Shown here: piece after piece, positions 17,800 to 26,319 of the stretch
Numbering within the stretch: the first letter of the stretch is position 1
Layout: the number at the start of each line of letters is the position of its first letter
Source: Thiobacillus denitrificans DSM 12475
Lineage (GTDB): Bacteria; Pseudomonadota; Gammaproteobacteria; Burkholderiales; Thiobacillaceae
NCBI RefSeq assembly: GCF_000376425.1
Contig: NZ_AQWL01000005.1
Span: 280,166 to 344,165, forward strand
Direction of reading: 5' to 3'
DNA length: 64,000 nucleotides
Translations under genes and position numbers: made by a program
Notes under the pieces: generated by a model
Databases searched by the model: none
What the model saw: only the letters and a program-made list of their open reading frames with translations
What the model was told of the DNA's origin: nothing

Positions 17800-19524
17800 A
17801 TGAGCTTCTCGCTGCACGGCATCGGCGTCTCCGGCGGCATCGCCATCGGCTATGCGCACCTCACTTCCAATGCGCGCGTCGAAGTGCCGCAGTACATGCT
17901 CGACCGCAAATACATCAAGGACGAGCTGGCGCGCTTCGACGAGGCCATCCTCGCCACCCGCACCGAACTCGAAACCCTGCGCAATCACATTCCGGCCAAT
18001 GCTCCGGCAGAACTCTCGGCGTTTCTCGACATGCACCTGATGTTCCTCGGCGATTCGATGATCGCCGAGGTACCCAAGCGTCTGATCCGCGAAACCCAGT
18101 GCAACGCCGAATGGGCGCTGGCCCAGCAGATGGAAGCGCTGGTGGCGCGTTTCGAGGAAATCGACGACGCCTATCTGCGGAGCCGCCAGGAAGACGTGGT
18201 GCAGGTCGTGCAGCGCGTCCTGAAGGCGCTGACTGGCCACCCCAGCCACCTGCCGCTAGATGTCGATTTCGACAGCGAGCGCGTCCTGGTCGCGCACGAA
18301 CTGTCGCCCGCCGACATGATCGTGTTCAAGAACGTGCACTTCGCCGCCTTTATCACCGATCTCGGCGGCACCACCTCGCACACCGCGATCCTGGCGCGCA
18401 GCATGGCGATGCCTTCGGTGATGGCGCTGCACAACGCGCACGGCCTGATCCGCGACCACGATCTGCTGATCGTCGACGGCCGCGACGGCGTGGTGATCGT
18501 CAATCCCGACGAGTCCGTCCTGGCCGAATACCGGCTGCGGCAGAACCAGTGGCGCATCGACACCGACAAGCTGAAACGCCTGAAGACCAGCAAATCGTCC
18601 ACGCTGGACGGCGTGCCGATCGAGCTGATGGCCAACATCGAATTGCTGGACGACGTCGATGCGGTGAAAGCGGCGGGCGCACACGGCATCGGCCTGTTCC
18701 GCAGCGAATTCCTGTTCCTCAACCGCAACGACCTGCCGACCGAAGACGAACAATACGCCTCCTACAAGGCAGTGGCCGAGGCGCTGGACGGCAAGCCGGT
18801 CACCATCCGCACGCTCGACCTGGGGGCGGACAAGCAGGCGCCGTGGGGCCACACCATGGCCGACAACCCGGCTCTGGGCCTGCGCGCGATCCGCCTGTGC
18901 CTGGCCGAGCCCGGACTGTTCCACACCCAGCTGCGGGCGATTCTGCGTGCCTCCCGGCATGGCCAGGTACGCATGCTCATCCCCATGCTGGCGAGCTTCG
19001 TCGAACTGCAGCAAACCCTGCAACGGATCCAGGCCGCCAAGGCATCGCTGCGCAAGGACGGCCTGAAATTCGACGATGACATCCTCATCGGCGGCATGAT
19101 CGAAGTGCCGGCGGCCGCCCTCACGGCCGGCTTTTTTGCCGAACAGCTGGACTTCCTGTCGATCGGCACCAACGACCTGATCCAGTACACGCTGGCGATC
19201 GACCGTGCCGACGACAGCGTCGCGCACCTCTACGATCCCCTGCATCCGGCGGTGCTCAACCTCATTCAGCACACCATCCGCGCCGGCGCCAAGGCCGGCA
19301 AGCCGGTTTCCGTTTGCGGCGAGATGGCGGGCGACCCGCTGTTGACGCGGCTGCTGCTGGGGCTGGGACTGCGGATCTTTTCGATGCACCCGGCCAGCCT
19401 GCTGCAGGTGAAACAACAGGTTCTGAAAGCGCAGGTTGGCGAGACCACCCCCATCGCGCTGAAGCTGCTGAAGAACACCGATCCCGACAGGACGGCGCTG
19501 TTGTTGAACCGCCTGAACGGCTGA
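17800..19524 (+). CDS. ptsI: Phosphoenolpyruvate-protein phosphotransferase (PTS enzyme I)
   Basis: EI takes phosphate from phosphoenolpyruvate and passes it to HPr. The protein is 574 residues, normal length. The N-terminal swivel domain carries the active histidine His194 in GGTTSHTAILARS, and the C-terminal PEP-binding TIM barrel has the family stretches GIGLFRSEFLFLNRNDLPTE and FLSIGTNDLIQYTLAIDRAD. The catalytic Cys506 lies in SVCGEMAGDP. The start begins MSFSLHGIGVSGGIAIG, matching EI openings; no strong ribosome-binding site is seen before it. It ends the EIIA-HPr-EI cluster and converges on the dynamin-like gene 15 bases away. Confidence 0.97.
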   Translation: MSFSLHGIGVSGGIAIGYAHLTSNARVEVPQYMLDRKYIKDELARFDEAILATRTELETLRNHIPANAPAELSAFLDMHLMFLGDSMIAEVPKRLIRETQCNAEWALAQQMEALVARFEEIDDAYLRSRQEDVVQVVQRVLKALTGHPSHLPLDVDFDSERVLVAHELSPADMIVFKNVHFAAFITDLGGTTSHTAILARSMAMPSVMALHNAHGLIRDHDLLIVDGRDGVVIVNPDESVLAEYRLRQNQWRIDTDKLKRLKTSKSSTLDGVPIELMANIELLDDVDAVKAAGAHGIGLFRSEFLFLNRNDLPTEDEQYASYKAVAEALDGKPVTIRTLDLGADKQAPWGHTMADNPALGLRAIRLCLAEPGLFHTQLRAILRASRHGQVRMLIPMLASFVELQQTLQRIQAAKASLRKDGLKFDDDILIGGMIEVPAAALTAGFFAEQLDFLSIGTNDLIQYTLAIDRADDSVAHLYDPLHPAVLNLIQHTIRAGAKAGKPVSVCGEMAGDPLLTRLLLGLGLRIFSMHPASLLQVKQQVLKAQVGETTPIALKLLKNTDPDRTALLLNRLNG

Positions 19525-19539
19525 CAGGCGCCCGGCCGC

Positions 19540-21444
19540 CTAAGCGGCGAGCTGTGCGGCTATCCGTACCAGTTCCGCCTTCTCGCTGCGCAGATTGCCG
19601 ATCTCGTCCTTGATCTGCGCCATGCGGCCGTGCAGCGTACCCATGTTTTCGAGAATGCGCTGCAGGCTGGCCAGCCGCGTGTCGAGGTACTGCTTGTGCT
19701 CGCGGATGCGCGTCATGATGGGGTCGAGTGCGATGCGCAGCCAGCGCTCGGCTTCCACCCGCGCCAGTTTGAAGGCGCTGCGCGCCTCCTCGGCCAGCCC
19801 AGCATAAAAACGCCGGATCATGAAACGTTTTTCCAGCATCAGGTTGGCGGGGTCCGTGCAGAAGGCTTCGGTTTCGCGCATCAGGGTTTCCAGCCGGTTG
19901 CGGTAGGCGCCCAGGTCCAGCCGCGGCACCTGCATTTTCGGCAGCCGGTGCTGGCGGTGAAACCGCATGTAGGCCTGGTCGAGCGCATCCAGCATGTTGT
20001 CGGCCAGCTGGGTCGCCTGCTGGAAGCGTGCGCCCATCTGCTCGCTCAGCTGGCGGATGCCGCTGGTCAGCCCGCGCGTCGTCCAGCTGCCTTCCATCGT
20101 CTCACGCGCAGTCTTCAGGATCGCATCCAGCGTATCTTCCGACACGTTCGACAGCAGGTGCGCACCCTGGCCCTCCAGCATTTTCCGGGTTGCGCGGAAC
20201 TGTTCGGCGGTGGCGTCGTAACTGTCTTTCTCCTGCTGCAGATTGGTGCGCGTCTGTTCGATCAGTTCGCGGTTCTTGCCCGACAGCTGGATCAGCTGGA
20301 TCAGCTCGTCGCTGCTGTGCTTGAGCCGCGCGGCCAGATCCACCCGGCTCTCGTCGAGCAGGGCGGCCACCTCGCGGCTGACCGCGTGGTAAAGCATGTC
20401 GCGCCGCGCCGGGATCACCTGGTGCGCCAGCAGGTACTCCAGCGACTCGATGCCGGAGCGCACGCGCAGGGCGGCGTCGCCGCGTATCGTGGCCGCCAAC
20501 GCCTTCTGCGCCGACACCGCGAACACCCGGCTGCGCGGCAGCTTCAGCACGCGCGCGGTTTCCTCGGCCTGCCGCTCGATGCTGGCCTGCACCTCGGAAT
20601 CGCTCTTCAGCTCGTCCCACAGCATGTCGATCTTGTTCAGCACCGCCACGTGGTAGTTGGCATGGCGGTGGACATGTTTCTGCCAGATTTCCAGATCCGA
20701 GCGCGTCACCCCGGTATCGGTCGCCAGCAGATACATCACCGCATGCGCATTCGGAATCACCGACAGCGTGAGTTCGGGTTCGGCGCCCAGTGCGTTGAGC
20801 CCGGGCGTATCGAGTATCGTCAATCCGGCCTGCAGCAACGGATGCGGGTAGTTGACCATGGCATAGCGCCAGGCGGGTACGTCCACGGTGCCGTCGGCGC
20901 GCAGCAGGTGGCGCTCGCTGGCATCTTCGCCGTTCCATAGCCCCAGTTCGATGGCTTCCACCGCCGGCAGCGGCTTGGTCTCGGTGAGCTTTTTCAGGCT
21001 TTCCTGCAGTTGGCGCGGATCGGCCGGATCGAGCAGTACCCGGCACCACTCGATCGGCATGTGTTTCAAGCGCGCCAGCGATTCGCTGCGGCGCCGTGTT
21101 TCGATTGGCAGCAGGCAGAGGCTGGGCATTTCATCGGGACTGGCAAACAGTTCGGTCGGGCACATGGTGGTGCGTCCGGCGTCGGACGGCAGCAGGCGCT
21201 GGCCATGGTTGGCAAAGAACAGGGCGTTGATGAGTTCGGTCTTGCCGCGCGAAAATTCGGCGACAAACGCCACCACCAGCTTGTCCTGGCGCAGGCCGGA
21301 GGCGGTATCGGCCAGGCGCAGGGTACGCTCGGCGTCGATGCCGTGCTGGCGGTCGAGCCAGTCGGCGTAGTCGGTGATCGCGGTTGCCAGCCGCAAGCGC
21401 CGCTCGCTGTACTCGGCGACTTCCTGTTCCAGGTGGATGCTCAT
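19540..21444 (-). CDS. Dynamin-like GTPase
   Basis: A 634-residue protein with an N-terminal GTPase domain and a long helical remainder. The P-loop is AEFSRGKTE (62-70), with Ala in place of the usual first Gly. Thr93 or Thr94 of the GRTTMCPTE segment (90-98) serves as the switch I threonine, DTPGLNALG is at 212-220 and NKID at 270-273. From about 340 onward the sequence is alpha-helical with coiled-coil character, ending in a heptad-like stretch (LASLQRILENMGTLHGRMAQI). Bacterial dynamin-like proteins remodel or protect membranes; the specific role here is unknown. Its start overlaps the yggU stop by 4 bases, so it is the last gene of the yggS-proC-yggT-yggU operon, an unusual place for it. 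Confidence 0.85.
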   Translation of the reverse strand: MSIHLEQEVAEYSERRLRLATAITDYADWLDRQHGIDAERTLRLADTASGLRQDKLVVAFVAEFSRGKTELINALFFANHGQRLLPSDAGRTTMCPTELFASPDEMPSLCLLPIETRRRSESLARLKHMPIEWCRVLLDPADPRQLQESLKKLTETKPLPAVEAIELGLWNGEDASERHLLRADGTVDVPAWRYAMVNYPHPLLQAGLTILDTPGLNALGAEPELTLSVIPNAHAVMYLLATDTGVTRSDLEIWQKHVHRHANYHVAVLNKIDMLWDELKSDSEVQASIERQAEETARVLKLPRSRVFAVSAQKALAATIRGDAALRVRSGIESLEYLLAHQVIPARRDMLYHAVSREVAALLDESRVDLAARLKHSSDELIQLIQLSGKNRELIEQTRTNLQQEKDSYDATAEQFRATRKMLEGQGAHLLSNVSEDTLDAILKTARETMEGSWTTRGLTSGIRQLSEQMGARFQQATQLADNMLDALDQAYMRFHRQHRLPKMQVPRLDLGAYRNRLETLMRETEAFCTDPANLMLEKRFMIRRFYAGLAEEARSAFKLARVEAERWLRIALDPIMTRIREHKQYLDTRLASLQRILENMGTLHGRMAQIKDEIGNLRSEKAELVRIAAQLAA

Positions 21445-21761
21445 GTTTGTCTGTTTTTCTCGATTTCACGCCAGGGGGCTTCGACACCGCATACCGCCAC
21501 GGTTTTCTGCCGCGAACTTTCGCCCCGTACCAGGCGCACCGCCGACTTCGGCACCCCCAGCTGCGCGGCCAGCCAGGCCAGCAGATGCGCATTCGCCTTG
21601 TTATCGACGGGCGGCGCGGCAATCTTTAATTTCAGCCGCCCGCCATGCTCGCCGACCGCGGCCGTCAGCTTTGCTCCGGGCTGCACATGCAGGTCGAGCA
21701 GCCAGCCGGCACCGTCGCGGCGTGCCCAGACAGGGGCCTGTTCCTCCTCAGAGCGCGCCAA
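21441..21761 (-). CDS. yggU: DUF167/YggU family protein
   Basis: A 106-residue member of the conserved DUF167 (UPF0235) family, whose function is not established. The family core is visible as HVQPGAKLTAAVGEHGGRLKLKIAAPPVDNKANAHLLAWLAAQLGVPKSAVRLVRGESSRQKTVAV (about 25-91). The first residues overlap the yggT 3' end by 14 bases, and its stop overlaps the dynamin-like gene. The YggS-ProC-YggT-YggU order is common in proteobacteria. Confidence 0.9.
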   Translation of the reverse strand: MARSEEEQAPVWARRDGAGWLLDLHVQPGAKLTAAVGEHGGRLKLKIAAPPVDNKANAHLLAWLAAQLGVPKSAVRLVRGESSRQKTVAVCGVEAPWREIEKNRQT

Positions 21762-22323
21762 GCAACGCCCGCTCCAGCGCCAGCACCGGCACCATCAGCA
21801 CCAGCTGGCACACGATGAACAGCACCAGCGGGGTCAGATCGACCTGGGCGACCGTGGGCACGATGCGCCGCAACGGACGCAGGAACGGTTCGGTCAATTC
21901 ATACACGACCGGCATCAGCGGCGTATTGCTGTTGACCCACGACAGCACCGCGCGCACCAGGGTCAGGCCGATAATCAGGTAGATCGCCAGGCTCAGCAGC
22001 CGTACCGCCGCCAGCCCCAGCATCACCGGCCACACCCTGGCGCCGGCCAGCGCAAAGGGAAAGCCGTCCAGCCAGTACACCGCCGTCACCACGACCAGTT
22101 CGACCAGCAGCGCCACCACCAGGCATGCCCAGTCCAGGCCGAACAGGCCTGGCACCATCCGGCGCAGCGGCTTCACCGCGAAATCGGTGATGGCGACGAT
22201 GAATTGCGCGAAGGGATTGCGAAACGGCACCCGGAACAACTGCATCATGAAGCGCAGCAGCACCGCAATCACGAACAGGTTGCCCAGCGTCTGGATGAGG
22301 AAAGCGAATGCGCCCGAAATCAT
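21748..22323 (-). CDS. yggT: YggT family integral membrane protein
   Basis: A 191-residue inner-membrane protein made of two YGGT repeats, each with paired hydrophobic helices. Repeat one has VLLRFMMQLFRVPFRNPFAQFIVAITDFAVKPLRRMVPG and repeat two has VLSWVNSNTPLMPVVYELTEPFLRPLRRIVP. Members of this family have been linked to osmotic adaptation and, in some bacteria and plastids, to division or membrane organisation; the role here is not known. Start and stop overlap proC (4 bases) and yggU (14 bases). Confidence 0.93.
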   Translation of the reverse strand: MISGAFAFLIQTLGNLFVIAVLLRFMMQLFRVPFRNPFAQFIVAITDFAVKPLRRMVPGLFGLDWACLVVALLVELVVVTAVYWLDGFPFALAGARVWPVMLGLAAVRLLSLAIYLIIGLTLVRAVLSWVNSNTPLMPVVYELTEPFLRPLRRIVPTVAQVDLTPLVLFIVCQLVLMVPVLALERALLGAL

Positions 22324-23135
22324 GCGAGCCGCCCCAGTTCGTCGCCAAGCTCGGCGCTGCGCCGGCTGGCCGCTTCCACTGCCTGGCCGATGGCCTGTTT
22401 GACCGCCGCCGCCTCCAGCGCGGCAATGCCGCGTTCGGTGGTGCCGCCCCGGGAGGTGACGCGCTGGCGCAGCACGGCGGGTTCCTCGCCCGACTCCAGC
22501 GCCAGCTTGGCCGCGCCGAAGAAGGTCTGCAGCGCCAGCTGGCGCGCGGTGGCGGGCGTCAGACCCTGGGCCACGGCTGCGGCTTCAAGCGATTCGATGC
22601 AATAGAACACATAGGCCGGGCCGCTGCCCGAAACGGCGGTGACCGCATCCAGCTGCGGCTCGTCCTCCACCCACACCACGCCGCCGACGGCACGCAGCAC
22701 CGCTTCGGCCTGCGAGCGCGCATCCTGGCCGACCGCAGGCGGCGCAAACAGCCCGGCGACCCCGGCCTGCACCAGCGCCGGGGTGTTGGGCATGGCGCGC
22801 ACAACGCGCTCGTGCCCTCCCAGCCAGCGGGCGAGATCGGCCACCCGTACCCCGGCGGCAATCGACACCACCAGCTGGCCGGCAAGGCGCGGCGCCAGTG
22901 CCGCCGCTACCTCGGGCAGGGTCTGCGGCTTCACTGCCAGCACGACCAGGGAGTGCAACCGCGCCTGCGACAGGTCCGTGTGGGTCACGACGCCGAAACG
23001 CGCGGACAATTGCGCCCGCGCATCGGCGTTGATTTCCACCACCTCGATGTCGGTAGGCTGGGTGCCGCTGGCGATCAGGCCGCCCACGATGGCGGCGGCC
23101 ATGTTGCCGCCGCCGATGAAACTCACTTTATGCAT
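22320..23135 (-). CDS. proC: Pyrroline-5-carboxylate reductase
   Basis: Final step of proline synthesis: NAD(P)H-dependent reduction of pyrroline-5-carboxylate. 271 residues. The N-terminal Rossmann motif reads FIGGGNMAAAIVGGL (5-19). The dimerisation domain holds VRAMPNTPALVQAGVAGL and the signature SGSGPAYVFYCIESLEAAAVAQGLTPATARQLALQTFFGAAKL. The start overlaps the yggS stop by 8 bases and the stop overlaps yggT. ProA, which makes the substrate with ProB, is also in this window at 42-43 kb. Confidence 0.96.
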   Translation of the reverse strand: MHKVSFIGGGNMAAAIVGGLIASGTQPTDIEVVEINADARAQLSARFGVVTHTDLSQARLHSLVVLAVKPQTLPEVAAALAPRLAGQLVVSIAAGVRVADLARWLGGHERVVRAMPNTPALVQAGVAGLFAPPAVGQDARSQAEAVLRAVGGVVWVEDEPQLDAVTAVSGSGPAYVFYCIESLEAAAVAQGLTPATARQLALQTFFGAAKLALESGEEPAVLRQRVTSRGGTTERGIAALEAAAVKQAIGQAVEAASRRSAELGDELGRLA

Positions 23136-23835
23136 GTTTGATTACCCTCTCGCCAAATAACGCGGTGCCAATCCGCACGATGGTCGCACCCTCCTCTATT
23201 GCCGCCTCCAGATCGGCCGACATGCCCATCGACAGGGTGTCGAGCGCATGGCCGCGCGCAATCAGCGCATCCAGTGCCTCGCGCACTTGCCGGAATGCCG
23301 CGCGCTGCGCGCCAACATCCGACGCCGGCGCGGGGATGGCCATCAACCCGCGCAGCCGCAATCCTGGCAGATTCGAGACGGCATCCGCCAGCGCGGGCAG
23401 TCCGGCCGGAGCCACCCCGCCCTTGCTCGCCTCGCCGCTGACGTTCACCTCGATGCACACCTGCAACGGCGGCAAAGCGGCCGGGCGCTGCGCCGACAGC
23501 CGCTCGGCAATCTTCAGGCGGTCGATACCGTGTACCCAGCTGAAGCGCTCGGTGATTGCCCGTGTCTTGTTGCTCTGGATCGGTCCGATAAAGTGCCAGA
23601 TCAGCGGCAGATCGCGCAAGGCGGCCTGCTTTTCCAGCGCTTCCTGCAGATAGTTCTCGCCGAATTCGCGCTGGCCGCAGGCTGCCATAGCACGTACCGC
23701 TGCCGCATCGAAGGTCTTGCTCACCGCCAGCAGATGCACCGTTGCCGCATCGCGTCCGGCGGCGGCGGCGGCGTCCGCAATCCGCGCCTGCACGGCATGC
23801 AAACGCTTGGCCGGCATGGAATCCGCAGCCGTCAT
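23128..23835 (-). CDS. yggS: YggS-type pyridoxal-phosphate homeostasis protein
   Basis: A PLP-binding alanine-racemase-like single-domain protein that buffers pyridoxal phosphate rather than acting as an enzyme. Family segments: LLAVSKTFDAAAVRAM with the cofactor Lys40, FGENYLQEALEK, WHFIGPIQSNKTRAI, VNVSGEASKGG and LSMGMSADLEAAIEEGATIVRIGTALFG. The start is uncertain: ATG at 23835 gives 235 residues and a GAG about 11 bases upstream; ATG at 23817 (229 residues) and at 23874 (248 residues) are also in frame. It heads the proC operon and is divergent from pilT, as in many proteobacteria. Confidence 0.93.
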   Translation of the reverse strand: MTAADSMPAKRLHAVQARIADAAAAAGRDAATVHLLAVSKTFDAAAVRAMAACGQREFGENYLQEALEKQAALRDLPLIWHFIGPIQSNKTRAITERFSWVHGIDRLKIAERLSAQRPAALPPLQVCIEVNVSGEASKGGVAPAGLPALADAVSNLPGLRLRGLMAIPAPASDVGAQRAAFRQVREALDALIARGHALDTLSMGMSADLEAAIEEGATIVRIGTALFGERVIKHA

Positions 23836-23922
23836 CCCGGACTCAAGTTTGCGTGTTTTCGGGCCGTTATCCATAGCGCTTATTATCTGACAAAACCCCA
23901 TCCAACACTGAACGAGGCACGC

Positions 23923-24966
23923 GTGGACATTTCCGAACTGCTGGCATTTGCCGTCAAGAACAAGGCGTCCGACCTGCACCTGTCGGCGGGTCTGCCGCCG
24001 ATGATCCGTGTCAACGGCGACATCCGCCGCATCAACCTGCCGCCGATGGAGCACAAGGACGTGCACCGCATGGTGTACGACATCATGAACGACAGCCAGC
24101 GCAAGGTATACGAGGAAACGCTGGAAATCGACTTCTCGTTCGAGATCCCTTCGCTGGCGCGCTTTCGTGTCAACGCCTTCAACCAGCAGTATGGTGCGGG
24201 AGCGGTGTTCCGGACGATTCCGTCCAAGGTGCTGACGCTGGAGGAACTCAACTGCCCCGCCATCTTCAAGGAAATCTCCGATCAGCCGCGCGGCATCGTT
24301 CTCGTCACCGGCCCCACCGGTTCGGGCAAGTCGACCACGCTGGCGGCGATGATGGATTACGTCAACGAAAACCAGTACGCGCACATCCTTACGGTCGAGG
24401 ATCCGATCGAATTCGTCCACCAGAGCAAGAAATGCCTGATCAACCAGCGCGAGGTCGGGCCGCATACGCTGTCGTTCAGCAACGCGCTGCGCTCGGCATT
24501 GCGGGAAGACCCGGACGTCATCCTGGTGGGCGAACTGCGCGACCTGGAAACCATCCGCCTGGCGCTCACCGCAGCCGAAACCGGCCACCTGGTGTTCGGC
24601 ACGCTGCACACCTCGTCCGCCGCCAAGACCATCGACCGCGTGGTCGACGTGTTCCCCGCGGCAGAGAAGGAAATGGTGCGCTCGATGCTGTCCGAGTCGC
24701 TGCGCGCGGTGATCTCGCAGACCTTGCTGAAAACCAAGGACGGCAACGGCCGTGTCGCCGCACACGAGATCATGATCGGCACCCCGGCCATCCGCAACCT
24801 GATCCGCGAAAACAAGGTCGCGCAGATGTATTCGTCGATCCAGACCGGCGGCAACCTCGGCATGCAGACGCTCGACCAGAACCTGCAGGACCTGGTCAAG
24901 CGCAATGTCATTTCCTCCGGCGTGGCGCGCAACGCGGCACAGAACAAAGATGCATTCCTGGGTTGA
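23923..24966 (+). CDS. pilT: Type IV pilus retraction ATPase PilT
   Basis: PilT is the hexameric motor that disassembles the pilus fibre and so drives twitching motility and DNA uptake. 347 residues with a GTG start, preceded at 7-10 bases by GAGG. The PAS-like N-terminal domain (1-100) leads to Walker A GPTGSGKST at 130-138, the Asp box VEDPIEFVH, Walker B RSALREDPDVILVGELRD and the His box TGHLVFGTLHTSSAAKTIDR. The C-terminal AIRNLIRENK motif needed for retraction is present. pilU follows after 10 bases. Confidence 0.97.
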   Translation: MDISELLAFAVKNKASDLHLSAGLPPMIRVNGDIRRINLPPMEHKDVHRMVYDIMNDSQRKVYEETLEIDFSFEIPSLARFRVNAFNQQYGAGAVFRTIPSKVLTLEELNCPAIFKEISDQPRGIVLVTGPTGSGKSTTLAAMMDYVNENQYAHILTVEDPIEFVHQSKKCLINQREVGPHTLSFSNALRSALREDPDVILVGELRDLETIRLALTAAETGHLVFGTLHTSSAAKTIDRVVDVFPAAEKEMVRSMLSESLRAVISQTLLKTKDGNGRVAAHEIMIGTPAIRNLIRENKVAQMYSSIQTGGNLGMQTLDQNLQDLVKRNVISSGVARNAAQNKDAFLG

Positions 24967-24976
24967 GGGCTGAACA

Positions 24977-26104
24977 ATGAACGCCGAGAAAACCGTCCAC
25001 GACCTGCTGCGCCTGATGCTGACGAAGAATGCATCCGACCTCTTCATCACTGCCGGCTTTCCGCCCGCCATCAAGATCGACGGCAAGATCACCCCGGTGT
25101 CGAACCAGAGCCTGACCCCCGCCCACACCAGCGAACTCGCACGCGCGATCATGAACGAGCGGCAGTGGAAAGATTTCGAGGCGACCAACGAATCCAACTT
25201 CGCGATCAGCCCGCCCGAGATCGGCCGCTTCCGCGTCAACGTCTTCGTGCAGCAGGGCCGGATCGGCATCGTGATGCGGACGATCAACACCAAGATCCCC
25301 AAACTGGAAGAGCTCAACCTGCCGCCTATCCTCAAGGACGTCGCCATGATCAAGCGCGGCCTGGTCATCTTCGTCGGCGGCACCGGCACCGGCAAATCGA
25401 CCTCGCTCGCCGCGCTGGTGGGCTACCGCAACGAAAACGACGCCGGCCACATCATCACGGTCGAAGACCCGATCGAGTACGTGCACGAGCACCGGAAATC
25501 CATCATCACCCAGCGCGAAGTCGGCATCGACACCGATAACTGGTTCTCCGCGCTGAAGAACACGCTGCGCCAGGCGCCCGACGTCATCCTCATCGGCGAA
25601 ATCCGCGACCGCGACACCATGGAATACGCCATCGCCTTCGCCGAAACCGGCCACCTCTGCCTGTCCACGCTGCACGCCAACAGCGCCAACCAGGCGCTCG
25701 ACCGCATCATCAACTTCTTCCCCGAGGAGAAGCGCGACCAGTTGCTGATGGACCTGTCGCTCAACCTCAAATCCTTCATCTCGCAGCGCCTGGTTCCGAG
25801 GAAGGGCAGCAACGGCCGCGTCGCCGCGGTCGAGATCCTGCTCAACTCGCCACTGATCGCCGACCTCATCTTCAAGGGCCATGTCCACGAGATCAAGGAG
25901 ATCATGGCGAAGTCGCGCGAACTCGGGATGCAGACCTTCGACCAGGCGCTGTTCGACCTCTACGAAGCCGGGCTGATTTCGTACGAGGACGCGCTACGCA
26001 ACGCCGACAGCCTCAACGACCTGCGCCTGCAGATCAAGCTGCACGGCCAGGAGGCGAAGGGACGCGACATGATGGCGGGGCTGGATCACCTCGATATTGT
26101 TTGA
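24977..26104 (+). CDS. pilU: PilT-dependent retraction ATPase PilU
   Basis: A PilT paralogue that assists PilT in forceful pilus retraction. 375 residues. Walker A is GGTGTGKST (134-142), followed by the Asp box VEDPIEYVHEH, Walker B LRQAPDVILIGEIRDRDTM and His box TGHLCLSTLHANSANQALDR. The C-terminal extension past the PilT end (about 345-375, ending LDHLDIV) is what marks PilU. It sits 10 bases after pilT and is closed by a strong terminator. Confidence 0.95.
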   Translation: MNAEKTVHDLLRLMLTKNASDLFITAGFPPAIKIDGKITPVSNQSLTPAHTSELARAIMNERQWKDFEATNESNFAISPPEIGRFRVNVFVQQGRIGIVMRTINTKIPKLEELNLPPILKDVAMIKRGLVIFVGGTGTGKSTSLAALVGYRNENDAGHIITVEDPIEYVHEHRKSIITQREVGIDTDNWFSALKNTLRQAPDVILIGEIRDRDTMEYAIAFAETGHLCLSTLHANSANQALDRIINFFPEEKRDQLLMDLSLNLKSFISQRLVPRKGSNGRVAAVEILLNSPLIADLIFKGHVHEIKEIMAKSRELGMQTFDQALFDLYEAGLISYEDALRNADSLNDLRLQIKLHGQEAKGRDMMAGLDHLDIV

Positions 26105-26120
26105 GGCGTTGGGGATGGAA

Positions 26121-26155
26121 AAGGAAACGGGGTGTATTGCACCCCGTTTCCTTTT
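26121..26155 (+). terminator. Rho-independent terminator of pilT-pilU
   Basis: A perfect 14-bp stem (AAGGAAACGGGGTG with CACCCCGTTTCCTT) closes a 5-base loop, TATTG, and runs into a T-run. It begins 16 bases after the pilU stop. The complementary A-run before the stem means it could also stop transcripts arriving from the minus strand. Confidence 0.9.
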
Positions 26156-26242
26156 TGGTTTCCGGAACTGCTAGTGATGATCCTATTGCAGCTTCACCAC
26201 GCAGCGTGGATCACCGCGAAATCGTGGTCTGTCCCCTATTTT

Positions 26243-26304
26243 TCCCAACGTTTGGAGTAACCGGCGCGCTTCAGTCGCGTCTAGGTTTGACTGAGATGTT
26301 GGAT
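26243..26304 (-). repeat. attC-like recombination-site fold after the insert gene
   Basis: Read on the minus strand, 15 bases after the stop codon, ATCCAAC (fits R'' consensus RYYYAAC) opens a 62-base imperfect palindrome that closes with GTTGGGA (R' consensus GTTRRRY except for the last base). The inner arms AGTCAAACC and GGTTACT pair if two bases bulge out, as in attC L''/L' boxes, with unpaired spacers between the outer and inner boxes and a CGCG/CGCG stem at the tip. Position, size and bulges fit an integron cassette site; the R' mismatch and the lack of an integrase nearby keep this tentative. Confidence 0.5.
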
Positions 26305-26319
26305 GGCATGACGTTCAAT

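Noticed and set aside
23128-25395. A 755-codon minus-strand frame that begins opposite pilT and ends as yggS
   Set aside because: Only its last 235 or so codons match the YggS family; the rest is antisense to pilT and pilU.
24977-26104. PilT/PilU sequence similarity as a recent duplication
   Set aside because: The two proteins differ along their whole length and each has the features of its own old family.
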